From Rehmannia glutinosa (lineage: Eukaryota > Streptophyta > Magnoliopsida > Lamiales > Orobanchaceae): DNA of 64,000 nucleotides. Each line of letters begins with the position of its first letter. Position 1 is the stretch's first letter. A program made the translations under genes and the position numbers. This document shows positions 51,417 to 61,699 of this stretch, in pieces. The stretch lies in the NCBI GenBank assembly GCA_016081115.2, contig JABTTQ020002833.1, forward strand, positions 310,001-374,000, given 5' to 3'. The notes under the pieces were generated by a model, which was given only the letters and a program-made list of their open reading frames with translations, was not told where the DNA came from and did no database searches.

Positions 51417-53200
51417 TATAAAATTAATTCTTGTTACTTGTTAGTGAGTTGGGAGTTGAGAAATTGCAAATACTTGTAATTACCAGTGTAGATGCATAAT
51501 ATTACACAAATTGGAAGAATATTTGCGGCGAATAAAATTTTAAAAAATTAAATATTTGTGTCAGCATGAATCAAACAATCTTCTCTCGGAATTGAACATG
51601 CAAATTCCTCCTCCAGAAAGGAAAAGAAGAAAAGAAGAACAAAAACAAAAACAAATCCAAATTACTTTCTGGTAATTAGTACCAAGTTAAAGAACTCACG
51701 TCAAGAGAATATGTGGTGAAAAACTCACTTCAATTTTTTTTTTTTAAATTTGGTGTTTCATATCGTCTTGCATAAAATAAATATACGTTAAGTGTATAAA
51801 ATCAATGCAGAATATATATTTAAATATATATTTTATTAAATTTGTATGTTATTGGTAAAATTAATGTATTTCAATTAACTTTTGGGTAACATTAAGACAA
51901 ATAATCTCACATCGTGTAAACACGCCGGTGGTATGTGGGGCTGTGGCTTATAAGCATGGGTCAATTCCTCCCGAAAAGATGTTATTTATGACAAAATTAT
52001 GAGGTCAATCAATGCAAATATTTATTTTTGGACGACGCTTACTGCTTATCTACTTCATTATGTTATGTATATATCTATTTACTCAACATCATTGACCCAT
52101 GAGCCAAAATCTTGAAAAATAAAATTCATGATTAGACAAAATCTAATTATTTTGTCCTAATCTCTTTCATAAGTTGTGGAGATTTCAATAGAAGATATGC
52201 ACCCTTAGAAAAAAACTCTATTATGTAAGGACAAAGAATCTAATTCCTCGCGTGCTTTCAGTTTTTCCATTTCAATAATTCAACTAAAGACATGGTTGCC
52301 TTTATACGTGGGATTGCTCTGTTTAACCTACCCTACTAATTAATATTTGATCTTATGCATATTGTCAAAAAAAATAAACAGTTCCACTACATGTTTTAGC
52401 TGCTGGTGCCTCTAAATTTAAGTGACAAAGGTAATAAAAAGTGTATGCTATTTGAATAGGACGCGTTTTGTGAATAGCCTAGGAATTAGGATGCTTCAAA
52501 ACTGAACAATTCTAAAGGTTTCTTACTTAAATTTTACTGAATTTCTTAGCCTTTTATTTATATTTGTATTTGTTGTATGGTAAAATTGTAATTGTATTTC
52601 TTTTATTTAATTACATTTTTATTTAATTATCAACCACGGATATTCATCATTGGATCCAAATACTGTCAATTGGCCACAAGACCAAAACTATTACTACACA
52701 ACCCATAAGGCTCAGTTTGCTATATCCGGCCCACGCGACCCACTTTATCCTACAAGGCTCATCAAAAAGATTAGTATATTTTCTGAAAATTTTCATAAAC
52801 AATCGCATGTTTGGTCAAAAAAAAATTCTCCAGCGTAAAGAAAATGGAATCTATTTCATATCCAATCGCCACCTGAATATTTATAATTGTTTTTTCTTAG
52901 AATACACTTTTTCATCTCACGTCCAATCACATTCTCAAAATTCGCTTTTTTTTCTAAAACTTTTTACCACTATTCTCTAGCAAAATAAAAAAATTCAAAA
53001 TGAAAATATATTCAATCGCCCACATTTTTGGTAAAAAAATTCTCTAGCAGAACGAAAAAAAAAATTCATAAGCAATGGCAACTAGAATTTTTCATGCTTT
53101 TTCTCTCAATATACGAATAACACGTCACATGTTATACACTGGCATATGTCGAAACTTTATTTCGAAGCCAAAGCCCCATATATATGAATAATATTCAAAG
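51417..53200. other. AT-rich spacer without a gene
   Basis: Homopolymer and A/T-rich DNA. The 62-codon and 87-codon frames at 52650-52980 are overlapping and low-complexity. One promoter-like relic is listed separately at 51905. Confidence 0.5.
51905..51953 (+). promoter_or_regulatory. snRNA-type promoter relic (USE plus TATA)
   Basis: tctcacatcg (51905-51914) resembles the plant upstream sequence element RTCCCACATCG, and ttataa follows after 33 bp, the spacing of pol II-type snRNA genes. No U1, U2, U4 or U5 start is seen downstream. Such relics also occur in repeats. Confidence 0.3.
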
Positions 53201-53212
53201 GTAAATAAAAGT

Positions 53213-53370
53213 AAACTACGAGTTTATAGTTCAAGCGTTATCGCTTATATTCTTTCTAAGCGTTATCGCTTATATACCCTTTGAACATTGAGAATCTTTC
53301 ATTTTCTTCGGGATTTATTTTATCCTCTCTCCTCTAACCATTCCTCCAAACTAATTAAAAAAATAGATAA
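53213..53370 (+). mobile_element. Possible diverged SINE
   Basis: gagtttatagttcaagcg resembles the A-box start of the SINE at 32780 (caagtttgtagttcaagtgg). A 25-bp internal duplication (tctttctaagcgttatcgc type, 53250 and 53270) obscures the rest. No B box or target duplication is clear. Confidence 0.35.
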
Positions 53371-53990
53371 ATATGTTCCAATCAATATTAAGAAAAATAC
53401 ATATGAGAAAAATTGACATTAATTCCAATTATAGTTTTTGGAGGTCACACTCCCTCACAAACATTCCATGAAAACCATAAGGCACTCTTTGGGGCAGCTT
53501 AACAATTGCAACAATTTCAAGAGTGGGAGATTTTGCATCCATTACTATGAACTTGGATTCTTGTGTATTTTCATTGAATGCGTAATTCACTATATATCCA
53601 TCGTCTTCCTCTGCCGTTGGATTATCGGGTTTCCTCGGTACGAAACACGCTTCACCACCGTAGCAGCCCGGCCCATAGAATCTGGAGAGAGAAATAAATG
53701 GGGAGAAAATGATTTAAGGGATGATATTTTAAAATGAGGGATTTTAATTTGGAATTTTGATCAAGCCTTACTATTAGTTTTTCAAGCCTAAAACCAAAAA
53801 AAATCTCTAAATTCTTTTTCATACTTTATTTTTTTAATCCAACCAAATTTCTTGAATAATTTTATTAATTATAAATTCATAATTTATGTAGGAGTCGAGA
53901 ATCAAGAGGATTAGGATAACCATATTATTTTACTACGAGGATTACGAGAAATCAATTGAGGTAGGGATTTTTAATTCCTATATTTGTCTT
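53371..53990. other. Spacer, no supported gene
   Basis: A 99-codon frame at 53438-53737 starts on TTG and has no recognisable domain. The rest is AT-rich. Confidence 0.45.
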
Positions 53991-54509
53991 TATATAATGT
54001 TTCGTATGAGTATTTTCATTTATATATGATATGCAGAGGAACTAGTCAGGGACCGTAAATAGGTCCGGGATTGAAGTTGATCTTCGGGTTAAGCCCGCCG
54101 TACTAAATTTATTAACTGGCCAGTCAGAGGAAAAATTTACAGAGGAATATTACAGAGGAAATTACATGTGGTATGATATTTGATTATGCTTGTATGTTGT
54201 ATTATATATTGACAAATTGATCCCTACTGAGCAAGTGGAAGCTCACCCCTTTATTTTTCATAATTTTTCAGATTGAGGAGTCGGGCTGGAGATACGACAG
54301 GGATGGATGAAGACTTAATAAATTCTGAATTTGAATTTTTTTTGTGTTGGAATAATTGGAAATACTTTTCTTTTAATAACTTGGATGGATTTTACTTATT
54401 TAAATTATAATGCTTAGTTTTATTAAATAATTTTGTTAATGTTGTATTTTATATTCAGGTTTTTATTAAAATCACAAATACTTTTATTTTGTAAAATGGG
54501 GCGTTACAA
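53990..54509 (+). mobile_element. Possible truncated solo LTR (gypsy type)
   Basis: The right end, tggggcgttacaac, and the phrases gcaagtggaagctcacccctttattttt and attcaggtttttattaaaat are typical of the end of plant gypsy LTRs. No left TG end, partner LTR or PBS is found, so this is a solo or truncated remnant at best. Confidence 0.35.
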
Positions 54510-55455
54510 CCTTTAATAATTCTTGTGCGTCAGTAAGCCGAGATAGATAGTGCGGGTTACTCCTAAATAAGAATCACTTATGGAGAGAGAAGTGTGACCT
54601 CTTGAAGAGAATTATGTGAGCCTCAATTCTTAGAACCTCTTTCGAACAAGGTGTATGCTCGGGCCATGAATGAATATAACTATGAGAAGCGGAAGTATGT
54701 TAGGAAGGATCTTGTGTGAGGTATATCATCGTTTACACAAAAAGATGAGAACAATAAATATATTTTCACAAGGGAAAGTTCAAAGGGTAACACGTACATA
54801 TCCTATGTAGCTTTCAACCGTTGGAAATTATCACCAAATTTTTATATCTTCGTAATTTTCTTCATGTGGGGTTGTTGAAAAAAATTATTTTGACCCTTGT
54901 AATAGTAAATGACAACTTTTATTTTTGACATTTTTAATAGTAATGGACAAATTTTACTTTTGACTTTTTAATAGTAAATGGAAAATTATTTGGTGATGAA
55001 AGGTCATATTTAAGCCTACAAATATGACTTATTTTTCACATTTGAAAAACACACATAAATTTTCATATACCTCCAAAACTCTTGAATTTTTGTGATAATT
55101 TCATATCATTTGGTAGGATGAAAGATAATATGATTTTCACATTTATCCTTGGCAACGGACATCCGGAATAGGGACGAATCTATTTTAAGGATAGTGTGTT
55201 GAATGATTCGAGCCAATTTTTTTATTATGCATAAGTAATTTAATTTATTACAAATCAATTCTCGTTCAGTAATTTATAATTTCATTTCATTATGTGATTT
55301 CAAAACTGTAATAAGAGACGATCTACAAATTTTTTACACTTGCCTCACAAATCATAGGGTCATCGGCACCAAAGAAGATCTTTTTTATTATGCTACCGAA
55401 AATTGCAGTCTCACTCTAAGTTAAAATAAATTCAAATATAAATCAAATCCAAGAG
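54510..55455. other. Spacer, nothing recognised
   Basis: A mixed-composition part (54540-54770) is followed by AT-rich DNA. No frame above background. Confidence 0.5.
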
Positions 55456-56595
55456 TCTAATGTTGGAATTTTGGTTTAGTAAAATAGGTGTTGACCGATT
55501 TTGATCAAATAATTAAGTGGTTTTCATTAGTGAAAAATGGAATTAAATTATTTGTAAAAATTCTGCTAAGAGAGTAGGTGAGATTATGATTTGAAATTTC
55601 TCAAAACCAGTTAGGGTGAATGAAAAATTAATGCTAGAAGTTAGTCACTTAATACTAGAAAAAGGTATGGAAAATGGAAAATATGGGGAAGGAGAAATGC
55701 TTCATCCCACATAGCCACATAGGAAGAGGAGACAAAGTTTACTCACTTTATAAATCTCAAGTTGAACTCATGGGTTTGGGCCCTGGGGGGCACCTAAGTT
55801 TTTAAAGGGGTGAGGACCTACATACTTGTGGGTTTGGTTCAAAACACATGCGCGCCAAGACGCGCCACCGCCGCCCGCCACCGGCTCGGCCCGGCCCGGC
55901 CGGTCGGGGCGCGGACTGGGCTTGACTTCAAGGCCCTTATTCTTTTGGACAAAAACCTTTAAAATTAGTTAATTAATTTTTTAATTAATTAATTAAAGTT
56001 TCCAACGGAAAAGTGCTTTTTGCATCCGAGCATGGGCGGATGCACGGCCCATGCGTTGGGTGGTGAATCAAGTTAAAACTTTGCGGTTCATTCGCATCCA
56101 AGACGGGCACACGCACGCGCGGGCCATGCGCTGGTCGTCGCGTCGATGCGAACCTCGAATAATGCACATGTTCGGTGTAAACATGTCTTTTCGAGCCAAA
56201 AACGTGATCTTTCCATCAGGACACCTTGATGCCTATATATATCTAATCCCCTGCAGTGAAATAAGACACGAAAAACACAAGATAATAATCGGTCATTGCA
56301 TTCGAGCATATTGACATTACTTCCCATTCAAAAGCTTGAAAGTCCGAAACACTTTTAATTCGTTGTAGTTAAAAGTTGTTGTATCTTAGGGACGAGCGTC
56401 GTAACTGTAAGCACTTAGTATACGGGGCATATTCGTCTTGCGGAGATCGAATCTAATTCAGGCCTCGACTAAGCCAAAATACCCAAACACTAAGCCATAT
56501 TCTGAAACAGAAACCTTCCATTTTACCCAACAATCGCAAGACGAAAAAGTACGTTTATGTTCAAGACAATGGCTTGAGTTTCGTTCAATCCAATG

Positions 56596-57410
56596 GTTGC
56601 TACTCCCGCTTTCATGGTGAAAAGCCGCCCAAATTCTCGGCGTTGACTTCAAGAGATGGCAAATGAAGATGTTGTTCTACCTAACGACTTTGGGTCTTTC
56701 CGTTTTACGAAGGAGGACCCCTAGTCCCTACCATTGGCGATGAAGAAATTGACAACCAAAGAAGAATCAATGTGGATGCTTGGCATAACGGTGATTTTAC
56801 GTATCGGAACTACGTTTTGAGCGGGCTAGACGACACCTCTATAAGATCTATAGTTCGTTCAAAACATCCAAAGAGTTGTGGAACTCTTTGGAGAAGAAAA
56901 TACAAAATGGAAGATGCGGCACAAAGAAATTTGTTGTCGGCAAATTTCTCAGTACAAGATGGTTGACACGAAGACGGTGATCAGCCAAGTCTAAGAAATT
57001 CAGATCATACTTTACGACTTAGTGTGCGAAGGGATGATTTTGAACGAAGTCCTTTCAAGTGGCTGCAATAATAAAAAAATTGTCGCCATTGTGGAAGGAT
57101 TTTAAGAATTACCTCAAGCACAAGCTCAAAAAGCATGGCTTGAGGATATGATTGTTCGGTTTCGGATTGAGGAAGACAACCAAAAATCCAAAGTGAAATC
57201 GATGAAATCGGAATGGAGGCCAAGGCCAATCTTTTTGAATCGAGCACTAGCAAGAAACGCAAGCACTCCAGGGAAAAGACAAGGGAAAGACCAAGAAATT
57301 CAAGGAGAATTGTTACAAGCGTGGCAAACCAAACCACATGGCCAAAGATTGCCGACACTCGAAAAAGGACAATCAAGGTGGCAACCAACAAGCCAATGTG
57401 ACGGAGGATA
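56596..57410 (+). pseudogene. Decayed gag of the interrupted copia element
   Basis: The ATG at 56596 (MVATPAFMVKS) loses frame after 17 codons; the next frames continue FTYRNYVLSGLDD (56801-56839), LWRRKYKMEDA (56886-56918), YKMVDTKTVISQV, SLEDLIVR-type and RIEEDN (57160-57180). This order is the UBN2-type gag of copia elements. The zinc knuckle (57311-57358) reads CYKRGKPNHMAKDC, where the second Cys of CxxC has become Arg, so it would not bind zinc properly. Several frameshifts are present. Confidence 0.7.
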
Positions 57411-57469
57411 AGTCGGTTCCAATCGACATGTCGAGCTCGATCTCACCGCCATTGTGTTTGAAACCAATA

Positions 57470-57914
57470 TGGTGGATAACCCAAGGGAATGGTGGATAGA
57501 TACCGGGGCTACTCGCCACATTTTTGCCAAAGCAAAGATATGTTCTCCTCCTACACTCCGATAAATGGAAGGAAGCTTTTCATGGGAAACTCTTCGACTT
57601 CCAACATCGTGGGGCTTGGCAAGGTTGTACTCAAGATGACTTTCGGAAAGGAGCTTAAGCTTGTACATGTCTTTGCATGTCCCGGACATCCGCAAGAATT
57701 TGGTTTTCGGTCCTTTACTTAGTAAGGTCGGGTTTAGACTAGTGTTTGAGTCCGACAAGTTTGTAATAACCAAGAATGGTTAGTTTCTTTGTAAGGGCTA
57801 CCTTGATAAGGGGCTTTCTAAGATGTTTGTATAAATTTTTCGCCAAGAGGCGAAGAATAAAATGTTACTTTTGTTTACTTGTTGGATTGTTCTAATTTAT
57901 GGCATGATAGATTA
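57470..57914 (+). pseudogene. Protease part of pol, interrupted copia element
   Basis: REWWIDTGATRHI (57486-57524) is the catalytic site of the aspartic protease, intact at DTG. The rest of the domain is frame-shifted, with LVFESDKFVITKNG (57740-57780) recognisable as its end. The last codons, LWHDRL, open the next domain and are cut by the LTR at 57916. It would have cleaved the polyprotein. Confidence 0.7.
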
Positions 57915-58189
57915 GTGTAAGTCCAAGTGGCTACGATAATCTAGAGGGGGTGAATAGATTATCTCCATCTTTTTCGATTTTACCCTCCTTTTAGAACCGA
58001 ATGCTCAAAGACAATAAAGAAGGTGCGGAATATAAACATCACGCGTCGATTTATAGAGGTTCAACCCACCTAGGGCCTAATCCTCTACCACCCCAAAGTA
58101 TATCAGGGATGGATTTAAAAAAAAAGATTTTATTAATTACCAAAATTAATACAACACCAACTTACAACACCTTGAAGAGCACCACACTC

Positions 58190-58350
58190 TTCTTCAACAC
58201 CACCTTTAAGATTACCACAATCTCTCTTGAAGATTACCACAATCTCCAACAAAGACCTTGTGAAGATTACCACAATCTTCAACCTTGAAGAATACCAAAT
58301 TCTTCAACACCTCAACAAGAAGATTACCACAATCTTCTTACACCTAACAC
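58190..58350. repeat. Short repeats gattaccacaatct in LTR of element B
   Basis: Five copies of (a)gattaccacaatct(c/t) alternate with cttgaa / cttcaac phrases at 24-45 bp spacing. They create a weak palindrome because agatt and aatct face each other. Confidence 0.75.
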
Positions 58351-58798
58351 CTAGATCACCCAAGTGTGTTCTTACCACAAGAACACTCACAAGGATATCT
58401 TGTGTTGAATGATTACCCAAAAATCCAAGATTACAACTCGATAATGAATTATACAAATGAGTGCAAGTGTAATCAAGAATAGCCTAGACCTCAAGGATGT
58501 GAAAGTGATAAGCTAGGCAAATTACAACAAGAAATAAGACAATGTAAGAACAAGTGTATTCTTGAGTGTATCTTGTTGTGTTGTAGTTTTCTCTCTTGTT
58601 GTGTTGCTTCAATTCTTCCTCTATTTATAGAAGATGTCTTGTACATGATAGGCTCCTCTTGGGGACATGAATTCTGTAAAAAATACCAAGACAATTGAAG
58701 AAAAGAGCTGTTAGAAATCAACCCCTCAAATTAAGGAAAAGTTGTCTACAAACTCAACGGATAGTTTGCTGTTAAACGAAGAGTTCGACCGTCGCGCA

Positions 58799-59123
58799 GA
58801 GATAAGTTGAAATTGAAAACTCTGAAATTTTTACACAGGGTACCGGTTGGAGGGGGTGCGGCGGTCGCCCTAGGGTCCAACCTAGGTTGCCCTCTTCAAA
58901 AAACCAATACATAGAAGTTTGCAATTTTGAACAAACCTTCAGTGCAGGGCCGCCCTATGGAGTCGACCGGTCGCTACGGAGATAAGTTGAAATTGAAAAC
59001 TGCAATTTTTACACAGGGGACCGGTCGGAGAGGGTGCGGCCGCCTCTAAGGTCCAACCAGGTTGCCCTCTTCAAAAAACCAATACATAGAAGTTTGCAAT
59101 TTTGAACAAACCTTCAGGTACCA
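58799..59123. repeat. 180-bp direct repeat in LTR of element B
   Basis: gagataagttgaaattgaaaa starts copies at 58799 and 58979. Each is followed by ctgcaattttt/ctgaaattttt, acacaggg, accggt-ggag, gtccaacc and ttcaaaaaaccaatacat. Copies run to about 58945 and 59123. Confidence 0.85.
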
Positions 59124-59939
59124 GTCGCCGCCCCATAAGTCGACCGGTCGACGTCACGGTCGCCCTATAGGTGACAGGTCACCTCACCATTTTTCGCAAA
59201 CATGAAGTTTTTGTTTTGCACAACTTTCAGTACGGGTTGCCTATACTACGAGGTTGACCTCAAAACATAGTAGTTGTCAATTTGTTTTGAAAATAAACTT
59301 CAAGAAATACTCTGAAAAAATAGTAAAAATATTTTAGACCAATCGGGAGTATTAGGACAACATTTAGAAACGTAGTTTGGATGTAAAAACCCATTGATAC
59401 AAAATCATTAAATGTGTTGTCCAATTTTTGTCGAAAATAAAACTTGAAGAAATACTCAGGAAAATATTAAAACCATTTTAAATTATTTAGGAGTATTTGG
59501 ACAACCTTTAAAACCATTGTTTTGGTATAAAAACAAAATCATCAAAATCATGATAAAACCATTTATCAAACAATCTCCCCCTTTTTGATGATTACAAACC
59601 AAAACAATTTTAACGAGGTCGATTTTGAAAACAAAACAATTTTACCGGTTAAAAAGAACTATCCGTTGTGAGCAACAACATTCCACGCAATATAATCACA
59701 AGAATGGGAGTAGAGATATTCAAACAGATATAGCGAAAGCTCCCTATCAATATGCACAACAAGAGTAATGTAAAAGCAATCAACCACAAGCTAAAAGCTT
59801 AGCTTTTACATATTGATCTTAAGTACAAGAGCTTATAAGCTCCCCTGTCAACAAAACATCATTAGACAAGTATATAAGTCCATCACACAACAATTGGACT
59901 AAGTATAATCCACAACTTATGGCTTTAAGAAGCCATAAT

Positions 59940-61458
59940 CGTAGTCCCAAGGGTGTGAGTGTAAGGTTTAGAAGGGGGTTGAATAAACCTTACCAAATTT
60001 TCGATTTAGTCCTTTTAAATCTCTGAGTTCTACATTTGTGTCTTGATGGGAAATCGAATTAGTCACTCGAGAGTTAGTCGCTCAATGCACTCGGTGAATT
60101 TATTGATGGAGTAACTCGGTGTTGGCTATAATTTGATTCAACTGTGGTTTTGTTTTATTGGAAGACTTAACACCCTTAAGTTTGATTAAGCAAGATTTTA
60201 GAGCTTGATTTAGTACTTATAAATTATCAAATGGATAGCAAATTTATCGTGAGATATAAGCGAGTTAAAAGTCTTTGGAATTTAAATCTTTGTAAAGTAA
60301 ATGACACAATAAAATTTTTATAGAGGTTCGAAGATGGGGTAATTCTTCTACTCCTCTCTTCTCCAACTCTGGAGGAATCCACTAGGTAATGATCGGTTTA
60401 CAAAGTGGTAACAGATCCCAGGATACAAGTCTTGATCACAACGGCCGACTTGATCCTTTGGGACTCGATCCGGAGGCGTCTTGATCACTCGGTGGCTTCT
60501 CGACGACTCGGCTTCTTCACAGGTTTGCCTTGCTACTCTGACTCACTTGCTCAAGCACTTTGGACTTGATCACGAAGCCCTCCAAAAGCTTAAGACTTGG
60601 TTCAGCCTTGAACCTTTCTACAATCCTTCTGGAATGTAGACCCCTTGTTTTTAGTATTTTCCTCTTCAAGCGATTGAAGTTCTCTTTCCTTCACGAGGTA
60701 AGTGTTGGATTGATGTACTTGAGATGTAGCTTGAGGATTGAGAATGTTTCGATTTTGATAAGCTTGTATGTCTCACGTGTGTGTCATTCATGCATCATCT
60801 TTCTCAAACAAACTCCTCGGCCTTTTATAGTGAACTTTCAAAAATTTGCCCGTTGAAGAGATAGGCTTATTTTTGAAAGTCACTTTGCGATCGTTGGCTT
60901 GCGTTCTTGGAATTGTCATTTCCTCGCATGAATTGTTCTTTCACCTTTTCGAGTTCGACACGGTGTAGTGCTTCCCATTGGTTCATTCCATTTGCACGCT
61001 TCGGGACCGAGCACTCCGAGAAAGGTGGTATGGAGATATTACTTGTTTAAGTAAATCTCTTGATTTTGTAAACGGTTCTTTTACGATTATCTCGACTTGA
61101 TTTCGCATTTCCTTGCTTTCCCAGGTGACTTAGAGTCACTTCCAATCATTGGATGACTCTTGTCACTTGACTTGAGACTTGGCTTCTCTTGAGTTGACTT
61201 GGTGATGTTCCACTCACCGCATCTCACCGCTTCTTTAGTCGAGTTCTGTCTGCTCTTCTTTTTGTTGACTCATTTGTCTCTCAATGAGTTTTCCTTCAAG
61301 CCTTGATTGTCTTCTTGCATGTTAGGGCGTAGGCCGACTTAACTCGGCTTGGCCACTCTAATTGTTACAAATACATTTCTGAGAAGAATGGGGTGCCAAC
61401 TTTCTATTCTAAGTTTTACATGGCATTCATCAAAATCTAAACAATAAAATTCCTAACA
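59940..61458 (-). repeat. 3' LTR of copia copy 3
   Basis: Ends at 61458 with ccta-aca; the other edge (cgtagtcccaaggg) has lost the standard TG by a base change, so 59940 is accurate to within about 3 bp. TATA box at 60822-60829 on the minus strand. Confidence 0.85.
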
Positions 61459-61471
61459 ATTTCCCCTTTTT
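61459..61471 (-). other. Polypurine tract of copia copy 3
   Basis: atttcccctttttg in plus coordinates; its complement aaaaaggggaaat matches copies 1 and 2. Confidence 0.85.
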
Positions 61472-61699
61472 GATGATGCCAAAACTTAAATTATTCAACG
61501 ATGCAAACAAAGAATGATACATACAGATAGTGTATTGACATAGAATGTATGCGCAGAATCAATTCTTTTTATTGATCATATCTTTCTTGTTCCTCAACAC
61601 AATGTTTACAAGGTGTATCGAGCATATAATTGTCTTCACAAAAATTAAAGAATTTATATCTTTATTACGAGAAGACTTACATTGTATGTATTTACATAA

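Larger units (their letters stand above)
55461..57915 (+). mobile_element. 5' part of a Ty1/copia element, interrupted by a later insertion
   Basis: The left end tgttggaattttgg (55461) follows tctaa. The leader has a TATA-like cctatatatatc (56229-56240) and a GC-rich patch (55850-55920). A gag and the start of pol follow, then the element stops at the codons for LWHDRL (57898-57914), the beginning of the GAG-pre-integrase domain, exactly where the LTR of another element begins. The continuation must lie beyond the window. The LTR end and PBS could not be located. Confidence 0.7.
57916..59939 (-). mobile_element. Minus-strand Sirevirus-like element B: 3' LTR and start of internal region
   Basis: The LTR is 57916-59572 (tgtaagtccaag...tatcaaaca in plus coordinates), preceded by ATTAG (57911-57915), the presumed target duplication. 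A reverse polypurine tract (atctcccccttttt, 59573-59586) and 353 bp of internal DNA follow, up to copy 3's LTR at 59940. The LTR is unlike those of copies 1-3, though it shares the gaggggg-tgaata phrase near its end. No ORF is left in the window. Confidence 0.75.

Noticed and set aside
53438..53737. 99-codon plus frame
   Set aside because: It begins with TTG, shows no domain and lies in repeat-poor AT-rich spacer without splice-site context.
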